From JAADEM01 sp965371855 (GTDB lineage Bacteria > Bacteroidota > Bacteroidia > Bacteroidales > Marinilabiliaceae), in assembly GCA_965371855.1 (NCBI GenBank), contig CBDUZZ010000042.1, positions 1-38,782 on the forward strand: a stretch of 38,782 nt of DNA, given 5' to 3'. Positions within the stretch are counted from its first letter, which is position 1; each line of letters begins with the position of its first letter. Shown piece by piece: positions 25,177-33,373 of this stretch. The notes beneath the pieces are model-generated. The model did no database searches. It saw only the letters and a list, made by a program, of their open reading frames with translations, and had not been told where the DNA came from. Position numbers and translations under genes: made by a program.

Positions 25177-25623
25177 TTACCGCTTCTCCTTAAAAAAATT
25201 TACCAATAGGTCACGAGCTTCATCAGCCATTATGCCATAGGTTATTTCAGTTTTAGGATGTAACAGATTTGGTTGGAACAGACTATAACCTCTTTTCTCA
25301 TCCTTAGCTCCGTAAACAATACGGCCAATCTGTGCCCAGTTTAATGCGCCGGCACACATAGAGCATGGTTCCAGTGTTACATATAGTGTGCAGCTTTTCA
25401 GATACTTTCCTCCAAGATATTCGGTGGCCGCAGTTATAGCAAGCATTTCGGCATGTGCAGTTGAGTCTTTCAGTATTTCTGTAAGGTTGTGTGTACGTGC
25501 TATTATTTGTTGTTTACAAACAATTACAGCCCCCACCGGAACTTCATTCTTTTCTAATGCCTTTTTTGCTTCCTCAAAAGCCTGCTTCATAAAATAATTA
25601 TCTGAGAAATCTATTTTTTCCAT
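25177..25623 (-). CDS. tadA: tRNA-specific adenosine deaminase
   Basis: This 148-residue protein has the deaminase zinc signature HAEM (His and catalytic Glu, near residues 57-60) and PCSMC with its two Cys ligands (near 87-91), together with VPVGAVIV and the ALNWAQIGRIVYGAKDEKRG block typical of TadA. It converts A34 to inosine in tRNA-Arg(ACG), allowing one tRNA to read CGU, CGC and CGA. Length and motifs are normal for the family. It ends 7 bases from the terminator it shares with gene C. No clear promoter is visible; the nearest weak word is TACATTTATG about 60 bases upstream. Confidence 0.95.
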   Translation of the reverse strand: MEKIDFSDNYFMKQAFEEAKKALEKNEVPVGAVIVCKQQIIARTHNLTEILKDSTAHAEMLAITAATEYLGGKYLKSCTLYVTLEPCSMCAGALNWAQIGRIVYGAKDEKRGYSLFQPNLLHPKTEITYGIMADEARDLLVNFFKEKR

Positions 25624-25707
25624 ATTGAAATGATTATTGGTTATGAGCTTATTAGTGGCTGTGTTGAGTATGGTGCATAAATGTAAAAAAAGAAATGTGA
25701 ATATTTA

Positions 25708-25823
25708 GAATCCGTAGGATTCATATGTTTATAATACAAATATTAGCACGAATATTCGACCCCTTAGGGGTCGTACCTACATTACAAAACATTGGGTTAC
25801 AAATATACAATCCCTTCGGGATT
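25708..25823. repeat. Three evenly spaced short palindromes
   Basis: GAATCCGTAGGATTC (25708-25722), CGACCCCTTAGGGGTCG (25757-25773) and AATCCCTTCGGGATT (25809-25823) are three different tight palindromes whose centres lie 50 and 51 bases apart. The spacers are AT-rich. I recall similar palindromes (CCTTCGGG, CCTTAGGGG, CCGTAGG) as dispersed repeats in Bacteroidetes; that is memory, not a search. Confidence 0.7.
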
Positions 25824-25870
25824 ATTTAAAAAACAATTGTTTCACGCCTTACATTAACTTTAGAAGAAAG

Positions 25871-26035
25871 CTAATATTGTGTGAGATTGTCTTTAGCTTT
25901 TAGTTCTTTAATTCGAGTTTTCATTATCAACAGTTGTTTCCCTTTCTTTGAGATTTTAACAGCTATCATTAAGTTTAACATAAAGTTAGAAAGGTATAAC
26001 GCAAAAGCAAAATAAATTATTACTTTTTTAACCAT
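25871..26035 (-). CDS. Small membrane protein, 54 aa, unknown
   Basis: An open frame from ATG 26035 to TAG 25871 encodes 54 residues: MVKKVIIYFAFALYLSNFML, then NLMIAVKISKKGKQLL, then a lysine-rich helix ending KAKDNLTQY. One transmembrane helix followed by a basic amphipathic tail is plausible. A perfect -7 box (TATCTTTG, 26071-26064) lies 28 bases before the ATG with the right orientation, which is the main reason to call it. It is divergent from aspS, and the candidate aspS -7 box lies in its leader. It could be a chance frame. I do not recognise a family. Confidence 0.5.
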   Translation of the reverse strand: MVKKVIIYFAFALYLSNFMLNLMIAVKISKKGKQLLIMKTRIKELKAKDNLTQY

Positions 26036-26043
26036 TAATTTAT

Positions 26044-26051
26044 TACTTTCG
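26044..26051 (+). promoter_or_regulatory. Candidate -7 box for aspS
   Basis: TACTTTCG has one mismatch to TAnnTTTG. It would give an aspS leader of about 200 bases. No good -33 element was seen. Confidence 0.3.
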
Positions 26052-26063
26052 CAAACTGATTTG

Positions 26064-26071
26064 CAAAGATA
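26064..26071 (-). promoter_or_regulatory. -7 box for the 54-aa membrane protein
   Basis: TATCTTTG on the minus strand is a perfect match to TAnnTTTG, followed by the common GCAAA. It is only 12 bases from the oppositely oriented candidate box for aspS, so the two promoters may interfere. Confidence 0.5.
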
Positions 26072-26146
26072 AAAAAATAGCGAATCTGGTAATCTTTAAA
26101 TACATGGAAAGTGCAAGTTGAAATAAGCCTTGACTTTTTTGTTTCG

Positions 26147-26161
26147 TCCCGAATGTCGGGA
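26147..26161. repeat. Short palindrome TCCCGA..TCGGGA
   Basis: Same six-base arms as at 35-50, with a 3-base loop. It lies in the aspS leader. Confidence 0.45.
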
Positions 26162-26253
26162 TGAAAGAACAACAAATATGTAAAGAATAGTTATTCTTCA
26201 TAAACGATATGGATTCTTAAAAACAGCCTCTAAGGCAAAAATGTTTATAAATA

Positions 26254-28005
26254 ATGTACAGAACACATAAATGTGGTGAATTACGTTTAGATAATGCAAA
26301 CAGCAAAGTTGTATTAAGTGGCTGGGTTCAAAAAATCCGGAATCTTGGTGGAATGACCTTTATTGATTTACGTGATAGGTATGGGATAACTCAACTGGTT
26401 GTTGATGGGGAAGCAAATAAAGAATTGAGTGATGAGGTTCGTGCACTGGGGCGTGAATATGTAATTCAGATAACAGGAGAGGTGGCAGAACGTAGCAATA
26501 AAAATCCAAAAATGCCAACAGGAGATATTGAGATATTGTTGGAAACAATAAAAGTTCTTAATTCTTCTGAACTACCTCCGTTTACGATTGAAGATGAAAC
26601 TGATGGCGGTGATGAACTAAGAATGAAATATCGTTATCTTGATATTCGTCGTAATCCAATTCGTGAGAATTTAGAGTTGCGTCATCGTATGGGGTTTGAG
26701 ATACGGAATTATCTAAATTCTCTTGGTTTTATTGAGATAGAAACTCCGGTACTTATAAAATCAACACCTGAGGGGGCTCGTGATTTTGTAGTTCCTTCTC
26801 GTATGAACAGAGGCGAGTTTTATGCTCTTCCTCAATCGCCACAGGTGTTTAAACAACTGCTGATGATAGGAGGGATGGATAGATATTTCCAGATTGTTAA
26901 ATGTTTCAGAGATGAAGATTTAAGAGCCGACCGTCAGCCTGAGTTTTCACAGATAGATTGCGAGATGTCGTTTGTTGATCAGAATGATGTGTTAAATTCA
27001 TTCGAAGGATTAGCCAAACGCCTTTTTAAAATTATTAAGGGTGTTGAGGTTGATTATGATTTCCCTCGTATCTCATATTCGGAGGTTATGAAGAATTATG
27101 GATCAGATAAGCCTGATATCCGTTTTGAGATGAAGTTTGTCGATATATCCGAAACAGTTAAAGGTAATGGATTCAAAGTATTTGATGATGCTGAATACAT
27201 CGGTGCTATAAGTGCTGCCGGTTGTGCAGGATATTCAAGAAAACAACTTGATAAATTAACTGACTTCGTGAAAAAACCGCAGGTTGGTGCTACCGGAATG
27301 ATATACATCAAGTATAATCAAGATGGTACAGTTAAGTCTTCTGTTGATAAGTTTTTCTCTCAGGAGAAACTTCTTGAAGTTTGTGAGCAGTGCAGTGCTA
27401 AGCCTGGCGACCTTGTGCTGATTCTTGCAGGAGGAGAGAGGAAAACACTAAGTGCTTTGTGCGATTTGAGGCTTGAGATGGGTGACCAACTCGGATTAAG
27501 GGATAAAAATAAGTTTGCTCCTTTGTGGGTTGTTGATTTCCCTCTTCTCGAATGGGACGAAGAGTCCAAGCGTTTTCATGCGATGCATCATCCTTTTACT
27601 TCGCCAAAACAGGAGGATATTGAATTACTTGAAACAGACCCCGGCAAGGTGCGAGCCAATGCTTATGACCTTGTGATAAACGGTGTGGAAATTGGTGGCG
27701 GGTCGATAAGAATACACAATGATGTAACTCAGCAGAAGATGTTTAAGTTGTTAGGATTTTCTCAGGAAGATGCAGAGGAGCAATTTGGATTCTTAATGAA
27801 TGCTTTCAAATACGGTGCTCCTCCTCATGGCGGTGTGGCTTTTGGTTTTGATCGCTGGGTAGCCCTGTTTTCCGGTTCTGAATCGATAAGGGATGTTATA
27901 GCTTTCCCTAAAAATAATGCCGGACGTGATGTGATGATTGATTCACCTTCACCACTGGCACAGGAACAGTTGAAAGAGTTAAGTATTGAAGTTAAAAAAG
28001 AATAA
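26254..28005 (+). CDS. aspS: Aspartyl-tRNA synthetase
   Basis: This 583-residue class II synthetase charges tRNA-Asp. The N-terminal OB-fold anticodon-binding domain (VVLSGWVQKIRNLGGMTFIDLRDRYG) is followed by catalytic motifs: YRYLDIRR, FIEIETPVL, the FRDEDLRADRQPEFSQID block, and the C-terminal motif GAPPHGGVAFGFDRW. The bacterial GAD insertion is present at about residues 285-415, so this is the bacterial type rather than the archaeal or eukaryotic form. Length is normal. It stands alone, with a candidate promoter about 200 bases upstream and a hairpin after it. Confidence 0.97.
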   Translation: MYRTHKCGELRLDNANSKVVLSGWVQKIRNLGGMTFIDLRDRYGITQLVVDGEANKELSDEVRALGREYVIQITGEVAERSNKNPKMPTGDIEILLETIKVLNSSELPPFTIEDETDGGDELRMKYRYLDIRRNPIRENLELRHRMGFEIRNYLNSLGFIEIETPVLIKSTPEGARDFVVPSRMNRGEFYALPQSPQVFKQLLMIGGMDRYFQIVKCFRDEDLRADRQPEFSQIDCEMSFVDQNDVLNSFEGLAKRLFKIIKGVEVDYDFPRISYSEVMKNYGSDKPDIRFEMKFVDISETVKGNGFKVFDDAEYIGAISAAGCAGYSRKQLDKLTDFVKKPQVGATGMIYIKYNQDGTVKSSVDKFFSQEKLLEVCEQCSAKPGDLVLILAGGERKTLSALCDLRLEMGDQLGLRDKNKFAPLWVVDFPLLEWDEESKRFHAMHHPFTSPKQEDIELLETDPGKVRANAYDLVINGVEIGGGSIRIHNDVTQQKMFKLLGFSQEDAEEQFGFLMNAFKYGAPPHGGVAFGFDRWVALFSGSESIRDVIAFPKNNAGRDVMIDSPSPLAQEQLKELSIEVKKE

Positions 28006-28022
28006 AATACTCATTTATCATA

Positions 28023-28055
28023 ACTCATCAGATGACTTGTAGTCATCAGATGAGT
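28023..28055 (+). terminator. Hairpin after aspS
   Basis: ACTCATCAGATGAC and GTCATCAGATGAGT pair around TTGTA with one internal mismatch, 18 bases after the aspS stop. The word ACTCATCAGAT recurs at 28079, so it may be part of a repeat as well. Confidence 0.5.
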
Positions 28056-28097
28056 GAAATTCGTGGTTGTTTCATATACTCATCAGATTAAAAACCA

Positions 28098-28176
28098 CTG
28101 TCAGGGCACAAGGCCGCTGACAGGGTAAGATCAAAACCATCTCCTTTACTCCGTCAGCAGTCGCAGACTCTGGCAG
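28098..28176. repeat. CTGTCAG/CTGACAG palindromic repeat region
   Basis: CTGTCAG (28098-28104) pairs with CTGACAG (28117-28123), and related words CCGTCAGCAGTCGCAGACTC and TGGCAG follow at 28151-28176. The 310-base gap between aspS and the ABC-F gene contains this, the aspS hairpin and a promoter box, and no gene that I can see. Confidence 0.45.
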
Positions 28177-28287
28177 TGATACGCCGATTTATACTAAACC
28201 AATTATAGTCACTATTTCTTGTGGCACCTCAAAATAACATTTAGCTATTTTTCTCACAACATATAATTCTGGTTAATTTTATTTTTG

Positions 28288-28295
28288 TACTTTTG
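28288..28295 (+). promoter_or_regulatory. -7 box of the ABC-F gene
   Basis: TACTTTTG matches TAnnTTTG exactly and is followed by GCGCCC, a common Bacteroidetes promoter context. The start codon follows 20 bases later. Confidence 0.55.
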
Positions 28296-28315
28296 CGCCC
28301 TCAAAATATTATACT

Positions 28316-29926
28316 ATGATTACAGTTTCAAATCTTTCTATTCAATTCGACAAAAAACCCCTGTTTTCCGGTGTTAACTTAAAGTTCACTCCGGGTAACT
28401 GTTATGGTGTTATTGGAGCCAATGGGGCAGGAAAAACAACTTTTTTAAGAATGGTTTCCGGAGATTTGGATTCTACTTCAGGGAGTATTATTCTGGGAAC
28501 AGGAGAGCGATTAGCAGTGTTAAAACAAGATCACTTTGAATTTGATCAATTTACTGTTTTGGAAACAGTAATTATGGGTTACAAGGAGTTGTATGAAGTT
28601 GGAAAAGAAAAGGATGAATTGTATTTAAAGCCCGATTTTAACGAAAAGGATGGAGTAAAAGCCGGTAAGCTGGAAGAGAGATTTGCTGAAATGGAGGGCT
28701 GGAATGCTGAAAGCGATGCTGCTCAACTGCTAAGTGGATTGGGAATTAAGGAAGAACTACACCAAAAACCCATGAGTGAAATTAGTGCTAAAGAGAAAGT
28801 TAAGGTTTTGCTGGCACAAGCACTTTTTGGAAACCCTGATAATTTGTTACTCGATGAGCCTACCAATGACCTTGACCTTGAATCTGTTTTATGGCTTGAA
28901 AATTATTTGTCAAATTTTGAAAATACTGTGATTGTTGTTTCTCACGACCGTCATTTTCTTAACAATGTATGTACAGATATTCTTGATATTGACCATGGTG
29001 CAATTGAGATTTATGCCGGTAACTATTCTTTCTGGTATGAGTCGAGTCAATTGGCTGCCCGACAAGTAGCTCAACAGAATAAAAAGGCCGAAGAGAAGAA
29101 AAAGGAACTATTAGAGTTTATTCGACGATTTAGTGCTAACGTAGCCAAAGCAAAGCAGACTACCAGTCGTAGGAAGATGCTTGAAAAACTAAATATTGAA
29201 GACATACAGCCTTCAACGCGTCGTTATCCGGGGATAATCTTCAAGCAAGAACGCCTTGCAGGAAATGTAGTGCTCGAAGTTGAAAACCTAAGTTACTCTC
29301 TTGATGGAGTAAGCCTTTTTAAGAATCTGACATTTAATATAGAAAAAGGTGACAAAATTATCTTTCACTCAAAAGATAATCGTGCCATGACAGCCCTTTT
29401 TGAGATAATTACCGGTAGGTTACAGCCTGATAGTGGTACTTTTAGATGGGGACAAACCATAATCCACGGTTATCTGCCCATGGACAATAGCGAGTACTTT
29501 GAAAAAGAGGTTTCACTGATGGACTGGATTGCACCATACAGTGAAGATACATTAGAACTGACTTTGCGAGGACATTTGGGTAAAATGTTATTCTCAGGTG
29601 AAGATGTTTATAAAAAATGCACAGTGTTATCGGGTGGTGAAAAAGTTCGTTGTATGATAGCTAAGATGATGCTTGCTAAGGCTAACTCATTAATACTTGA
29701 TCACCCTACCAATCACCTTGATATGGAAAGTATTCAAGCTTTTAATAATAATTTGAAAACCTACACGGGGCAGGTTCTTATGGCTAGTCATGACCATGAG
29801 TTTATTAATACTGTTACTAATCGTATCATAGAATTTGGTCCAAATGGTCAGATTGATAAGTTAATGAAGTTTGAGGATTACCTGACTGATGAATCAATAA
29901 AAGGAAAAAGAGAGGAAATTTATTAG
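28316..29926 (+). CDS. ABC-F ATPase, YbiT-like, with degenerate second site
   Basis: This 536-residue soluble protein has two fused ABC ATPase domains and no membrane part, the layout of ribosome-associated ABC-F factors, closest in pattern to YbiT. Domain 1 has a good Walker A (GANGAGKTT, near 36-44) and Walker B (LLLDEPTNDLD) but no LSGG signature (SAKEKVKVLLAQ). Residues about 240-300 form the charged helical linker (RRFSANVAKAKQTTSRRKML). Domain 2 has LSGGEKVRCM but no Walker A (FHSKDNRAMTAL), and its catalytic Glu is His463 (LDHPTNHLD). From memory, the missing Walker A is usual in Bacteroidetes homologues; the His is the odder change. It probably acts on translating ribosomes. One composite ATP site may be inactive. 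Confidence 0.88.
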   Translation: MITVSNLSIQFDKKPLFSGVNLKFTPGNCYGVIGANGAGKTTFLRMVSGDLDSTSGSIILGTGERLAVLKQDHFEFDQFTVLETVIMGYKELYEVGKEKDELYLKPDFNEKDGVKAGKLEERFAEMEGWNAESDAAQLLSGLGIKEELHQKPMSEISAKEKVKVLLAQALFGNPDNLLLDEPTNDLDLESVLWLENYLSNFENTVIVVSHDRHFLNNVCTDILDIDHGAIEIYAGNYSFWYESSQLAARQVAQQNKKAEEKKKELLEFIRRFSANVAKAKQTTSRRKMLEKLNIEDIQPSTRRYPGIIFKQERLAGNVVLEVENLSYSLDGVSLFKNLTFNIEKGDKIIFHSKDNRAMTALFEIITGRLQPDSGTFRWGQTIIHGYLPMDNSEYFEKEVSLMDWIAPYSEDTLELTLRGHLGKMLFSGEDVYKKCTVLSGGEKVRCMIAKMMLAKANSLILDHPTNHLDMESIQAFNNNLKTYTGQVLMASHDHEFINTVTNRIIEFGPNGQIDKLMKFEDYLTDESIKGKREEIY

Positions 29927-29950
29927 TATGATTTTTACAAGTTATTACTT

Positions 29951-31114
29951 TTACTCTTTGTGGAGGTTAGTTGAGTCCTCTCCTTTATAAAAGTTTCTTA
30001 CAGGGTTAGCATACATCTCCAATAGAGAATTACGTAAAAATGGCTTGTCTCCATCAAGCTTGGAAAGATGGTCTTCGATGTACTTAATAAAAGTGTCTTT
30101 TTCCTCCTTTGTGTATTTGTTTGTGAAACGGTTACTCTCTTCAAATAAATCCAATGCAATAAAATTTCCCGGCCATAACTTGTAGTTATTGTGAATCTGT
30201 TCGTCAATTAATTCTGCCAGAAGTTGGAACTGGTCATTTTTGTTTGGTTTCTCTGTTAACTTATGAAGATCCTTATTTGTTGGATTACCAAAGACAACTT
30301 GTACGCGACCTTTACGTCCACTAATGCCGGTTCTCATGTGTTGAAGGTCATCTTCCTGCGTTTTTGCGAATTTAGGATTCTCTCTTTTTTGAAAAAACTC
30401 ATGGGCTTTTAGATAATCGCATGGATCGTATTCATACGAAATGGAGACAGGAACGATATTCAATTGCTCAAAGTTTTCAGAGATTGAACCTTCTCCGCTC
30501 ATGTTAAGCATTTTTAAAAGACTCATTTGTGTTTTGTCATTACCGTTTTTTGAGCGCCCCTCACGTTGAGCAAGCCAGATATTTTGTTGCCGTTCAGTAA
30601 TAGTATGTCTGATGTAATGAGAAAGAACAGTTGAGCTTTCAAGCATCTGCCTACCGGGTAGATTCCGTTTTACAATAAATGTTTTATTTAGTTTTACCAA
30701 ATCGGTAATCCATGGGAAAATTAACAAGTTATCTCCAATGGCAATCTCAGAAGTCTCAAAGCCATTTTCTGCCAAAAGCATATTTATAATTGCCGGATCT
30801 AAAACAATATCACGGTGGTTAGAGATGAAAAGATAATGTTTTGAAGGAGAGAGAGCTTTTAATCCCTTATGTGTAACACCTTTTGTTGTATTTCTCGTTA
30901 CTTCCTGTGCAAAAGTCAGAATTATCTCATTCTGAAATTGATTGATACTTTTGATACTTAGAAGTTTATCCAGAACGTCTTTTGTATTGAGGTTAGTGAA
31001 CATGTAATCTATAAGCTTAAGAAATGGTTCTTCTTGTTTTAGCCTTTCGAATACTTCGTGTATCTCACTATCATTATAAGGACGTATCGACTCAAAGTCA
31101 TGTATGTTTGCCAT
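29951..31114 (-). CDS. PlsC-like glycerophosphate acyltransferase
   Basis: This 387-residue protein belongs to the acyltransferase superfamily that moves acyl chains to glycerol-3-phosphate or lysophosphatidate. The catalytic block is FISNHRDIVLDPA near residues 95-107, followed by a substrate block FIVKRNLPG and AQREGRSKNG, which stands for the EGxRS motif. The spacing of the His and Asp differs from classic HX4D: Asp follows His at +2 and +6. There is no clear transmembrane segment, so it is probably peripheral. It converges with the ABC-F gene, with 24 bases between stops. The exact substrate is unknown. Confidence 0.82.
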   Translation of the reverse strand: MANIHDFESIRPYNDSEIHEVFERLKQEEPFLKLIDYMFTNLNTKDVLDKLLSIKSINQFQNEIILTFAQEVTRNTTKGVTHKGLKALSPSKHYLFISNHRDIVLDPAIINMLLAENGFETSEIAIGDNLLIFPWITDLVKLNKTFIVKRNLPGRQMLESSTVLSHYIRHTITERQQNIWLAQREGRSKNGNDKTQMSLLKMLNMSGEGSISENFEQLNIVPVSISYEYDPCDYLKAHEFFQKRENPKFAKTQEDDLQHMRTGISGRKGRVQVVFGNPTNKDLHKLTEKPNKNDQFQLLAELIDEQIHNNYKLWPGNFIALDLFEESNRFTNKYTKEEKDTFIKYIEDHLSKLDGDKPFLRNSLLEMYANPVRNFYKGEDSTNLHKE

Positions 31115-31136
31115 CTTTTTTTTTGAATGTTCATAG

Positions 31137-31144
31137 CAAATTTA
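31137..31144 (-). promoter_or_regulatory. -7 box of the acyltransferase gene
   Basis: TAAATTTG on the minus strand matches TAnnTTTG exactly and is followed by C. It lies 22 bases before the start codon. No convincing -33 element was found. Confidence 0.45.
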
Positions 31145-31337
31145 ATGGAAACTATTGATTTATTGAAATTATTGATATTTTTCCGTAGTACTATATTAAA
31201 TATTTATCAAACTGCGTAACTCTTTTTAACCAGAAACTATATTGGTGACTGTGTGGAAAATAGAAAATATTCCAAAATATGGAAAGTAGATGATTGTCAG
31301 GAAATTGTAAGATACAGTATATCAAGGACAAAGTTTT

Positions 31338-31354
31338 TTGGCACATCTATTGTA
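31338..31354 (+). promoter_or_regulatory. Sigma-54-like promoter before the STAS gene
   Basis: TTGGCACATCTATTGTA has the -24 element TGGCAC and the -12 element TTGT at exact sigma-54 spacing (consensus TGGCACG-N4-TTGC; the last C is T here). The start codon is about 33 bases downstream. No bacterial enhancer-binding-protein gene is in the window. Confidence 0.5.
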
Positions 31355-31386
31355 TTTATGTTGCCAGAATCAAAAACCAAAAAGTT

Positions 31387-31731
31387 ATGCTACATATAAA
31401 GCAAATAAAAAACACAGTTTTATTATCGTTTGATAAGAAAGTTAAACTTGATAATTCTAATTCAAAGAGTTTCAAAGATGAAATTCTGAATTTGTTGACA
31501 AAACCCTTTACTAATATGTTTGTTGATTTGATGAAAGTAGAGAGAGTTGATGAGGAAGGGTTAAATGCTTTATTGGCAGGTTATCGTCTTTCAGAGATGA
31601 ATCAGAGCCAGATGAGCCTTTTTAATGTAAGCGAGAATGTGTTAAACGCAATGCGAAGAAGTAATCTTGATTCTCACTTCTATTTTGTTGATCGTCCAAA
31701 GCCCTTTTCTGAAGACCTGTTAATGGTTTAA
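31387..31731 (+). CDS. STAS-domain protein, non-phosphorylatable type
   Basis: The start is set at ATG 31387 (MLHIKQIKNTVLLSFDK), giving 114 residues and a single STAS domain; an in-frame start at 31294 would place the sigma-54-like promoter inside the gene. STAS proteins act as anti-anti-sigma factors or as regulatory subunits. In SpoIIAA the loop DSSG carries the phosphorylated Ser; here it reads DEEG (D55-E56-E57-G58), so the phosphoacceptor position is Glu. The protein could be a constitutive mimic of the phosphorylated form or play a structural role. No anti-sigma kinase gene is adjacent. It is followed by a strong hairpin. Confidence 0.72.
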   Translation: MLHIKQIKNTVLLSFDKKVKLDNSNSKSFKDEILNLLTKPFTNMFVDLMKVERVDEEGLNALLAGYRLSEMNQSQMSLFNVSENVLNAMRRSNLDSHFYFVDRPKPFSEDLLMV

Positions 31732-31740
31732 TTAGGTCAA

Positions 31741-31765
31741 ACCGGGAGGATAACATCCTCCCGGT
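31741..31765 (+). terminator. Terminator of the STAS gene
   Basis: ACCGGGAGGAT and ATCCTCCCGGT form a perfect 11-bp stem with a 3-base loop, 9 bases after the stop codon. The downstream bases are AT-rich rather than a pure T run. Confidence 0.75.
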
Positions 31766-31780
31766 TATATATTTAATAAT

Positions 31781-31934
31781 TGTCTGCAAGAGAACTCTAT
31801 GAATTAATTAAAATCCCTTCCCGCACCCCTCATTCCCCTGAAGGGGACGTCCTTCACACACAGCGCGTTGGGCTTTCCCCTTTAGGGGAGCAAAAGGGGT
31901 GAGCGCAGGCAAATGGGTAGTTTTCTTGCTGGCA
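31781..31934. mobile_element. Miniature inverted-repeat element, copy 1
   Basis: TGTCTGCAAGAGAACT (31781-31796) and AGTTTTCTTGCTGGCA (31919-31934) are terminal inverted repeats matching at 13 of 16 positions. The 154-bp element holds nested palindromes (CACCCCT with AGGGGTG; CCCCTGAAGGGG; CCCCTTTAGGGG). It is flanked by TTAATAAT and TTAATTAA, a possible decayed target duplication. It has the same ends as the element at 35945. No coding content. Confidence 0.6.
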
Positions 31935-31971
31935 TTAATTAAAAAAAATATTCCTTTATTACAGACTCTCA

Positions 31972-33330
31972 TTAGTCAATCGAAACCCCTTTTAATGTTG
32001 CCTGGCTGGCATCAATGATTTTTACATTTACCAGATTACCTTTTTTATACTCTTTACGAGGGAAAACAACGACCTTGTTTTGTGAAGTACGTCCGTACAA
32101 CTCTTCTTTTGATTTTTTTGATACTCCTTCAACCAGCACTTCAAATATTTTTCCAATATCTTTTCGGTTGCTTTCTAACGATAACTGACTTTGTAATTTT
32201 ATTATCTCCTGTAATCGTGCTGATTTAATCTCCTCCGAAACATTGTCTTCAAGATATTTGGCAGCATGAGTCCCGGGTCTTTCAGAGTATTTAAACATAA
32301 AAGCCGAATCGAATTTTGCCCACTTCATCAGTTCCAGAGTCTCTTTATGATCTTCTTCCGTTTCAGAATGAAAGCCGGTAAACACATCTGTTGATATTCC
32401 ACAATCCGGGATTATACTTTTTATAGCTTCTATTCTGCCTATATACCACTCTTTGGTATATTTTCGGTTCATATTTTTAAGAACATTGTTACTACCCGAT
32501 TGTAAAGGAAGGTGAATATACCGGCACAAGTTTTTGTGTTTGGCAATTGTTAGTAGTGTTTCATCACTCATGTCTTTTGGGTGTGATGTTGTGAAACGTA
32601 TGCGCATACCGGGGAACCTGATTGCAACCATTTCAAGCAATTCCGGGAAAGTAACTATATCTTCGTTTTTTTTCCATTTGAATGAGTTAACATTTTGTCC
32701 TAACAGGGTTATCTCTTTAAACTCTTTGTTTTTAAGATCTTCTATCTCTCTGAGAATACTTTCCGGTTCTCTGCTTCTTTCTCTTCCACGAGTGTATGGT
32801 ACAATGCAATATGAGCAGAAGTTGTTGCACCCCCGCATAATGGAAACGAAGCCTGATATTTGATTCTTACCTAATCTGGAAGGAATTATGTCAGCGTATG
32901 TCTCCGTTGTAGAGAGTTCAATATTTATGGCTTTTTCTCCTGATTCAGCCATGCCAATCAGATTTGGAAGATCAAGGTAGGCATCAGGACCGACAACAAT
33001 ATCAGCTCCTTTCTCAAACAGCTTGTCTTTCACTCTTTCTGCCATGCAGCCAATAATGCCAATAATCAGGTTTTTATTTTTCTTTTTTAATGACTTTAAC
33101 TCCCCTATACGACCTAATACTCTTCGCTCTGCATTATCACGAATAGAACAGGTATTTATAAATATTGCATCTGCATCCTCAGGTGTGTAGGTAACTCCGT
33201 AACCATCCATCTCCATTACTGATGCAACAACCTCGCTGTCGGCAACATTCATCTGACAACCGTATGTCTCTATGTAAATCTTCTTCCCCTCTCTGCTACT
33301 TATCAAAGGCCTGATATTGTTGAATTCCAT
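31972..33330 (-). CDS. miaB: tRNA 2-methylthio-N6-isopentenyladenosine synthase
   Basis: This 452-residue radical SAM methylthiotransferase adds a methylthio group to i6A37 of tRNAs that read UNN codons. The N-terminal domain has the three Cys of the auxiliary cluster (TYGCQMN, INTCSIRD, IGCMAE). The radical SAM motif is CNNFCSYC near residue 165, followed by PYTRGRERSR, which is characteristic of MiaB. A C-terminal TRAM domain (about 385-450) includes YGRTSQNKVVVF. All motifs are intact and the length is normal. It converges with the STAS gene and has a -7 box 30 bases before its start. Confidence 0.96.
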   Translation of the reverse strand: MEFNNIRPLISSREGKKIYIETYGCQMNVADSEVVASVMEMDGYGVTYTPEDADAIFINTCSIRDNAERRVLGRIGELKSLKKKNKNLIIGIIGCMAERVKDKLFEKGADIVVGPDAYLDLPNLIGMAESGEKAINIELSTTETYADIIPSRLGKNQISGFVSIMRGCNNFCSYCIVPYTRGRERSREPESILREIEDLKNKEFKEITLLGQNVNSFKWKKNEDIVTFPELLEMVAIRFPGMRIRFTTSHPKDMSDETLLTIAKHKNLCRYIHLPLQSGSNNVLKNMNRKYTKEWYIGRIEAIKSIIPDCGISTDVFTGFHSETEEDHKETLELMKWAKFDSAFMFKYSERPGTHAAKYLEDNVSEEIKSARLQEIIKLQSQLSLESNRKDIGKIFEVLVEGVSKKSKEELYGRTSQNKVVVFPRKEYKKGNLVNVKIIDASQATLKGVSID

Positions 33331-33359
33331 AAGTTGTTTTTGTAATAATTTGTGGCCGG

Positions 33360-33367
33360 CAAAGATA
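33360..33367 (-). promoter_or_regulatory. -7 box of miaB
   Basis: TATCTTTG on the minus strand matches TAnnTTTG exactly, followed by CCGGCC, 29 bases before the ATG. No convincing -33 element was found. Confidence 0.5.
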
Positions 33368-33373
33368 ATGTAT

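Noticed and set aside
25708..25823. CRISPR array suggested by even 50-base spacing
   Set aside because: The three palindromes differ from each other in sequence, so there is no repeated unit.
31294..31386. Longer start for the STAS protein
   Set aside because: The extra 31 residues do not resemble a STAS domain, and the sigma-54-like promoter would fall inside them.
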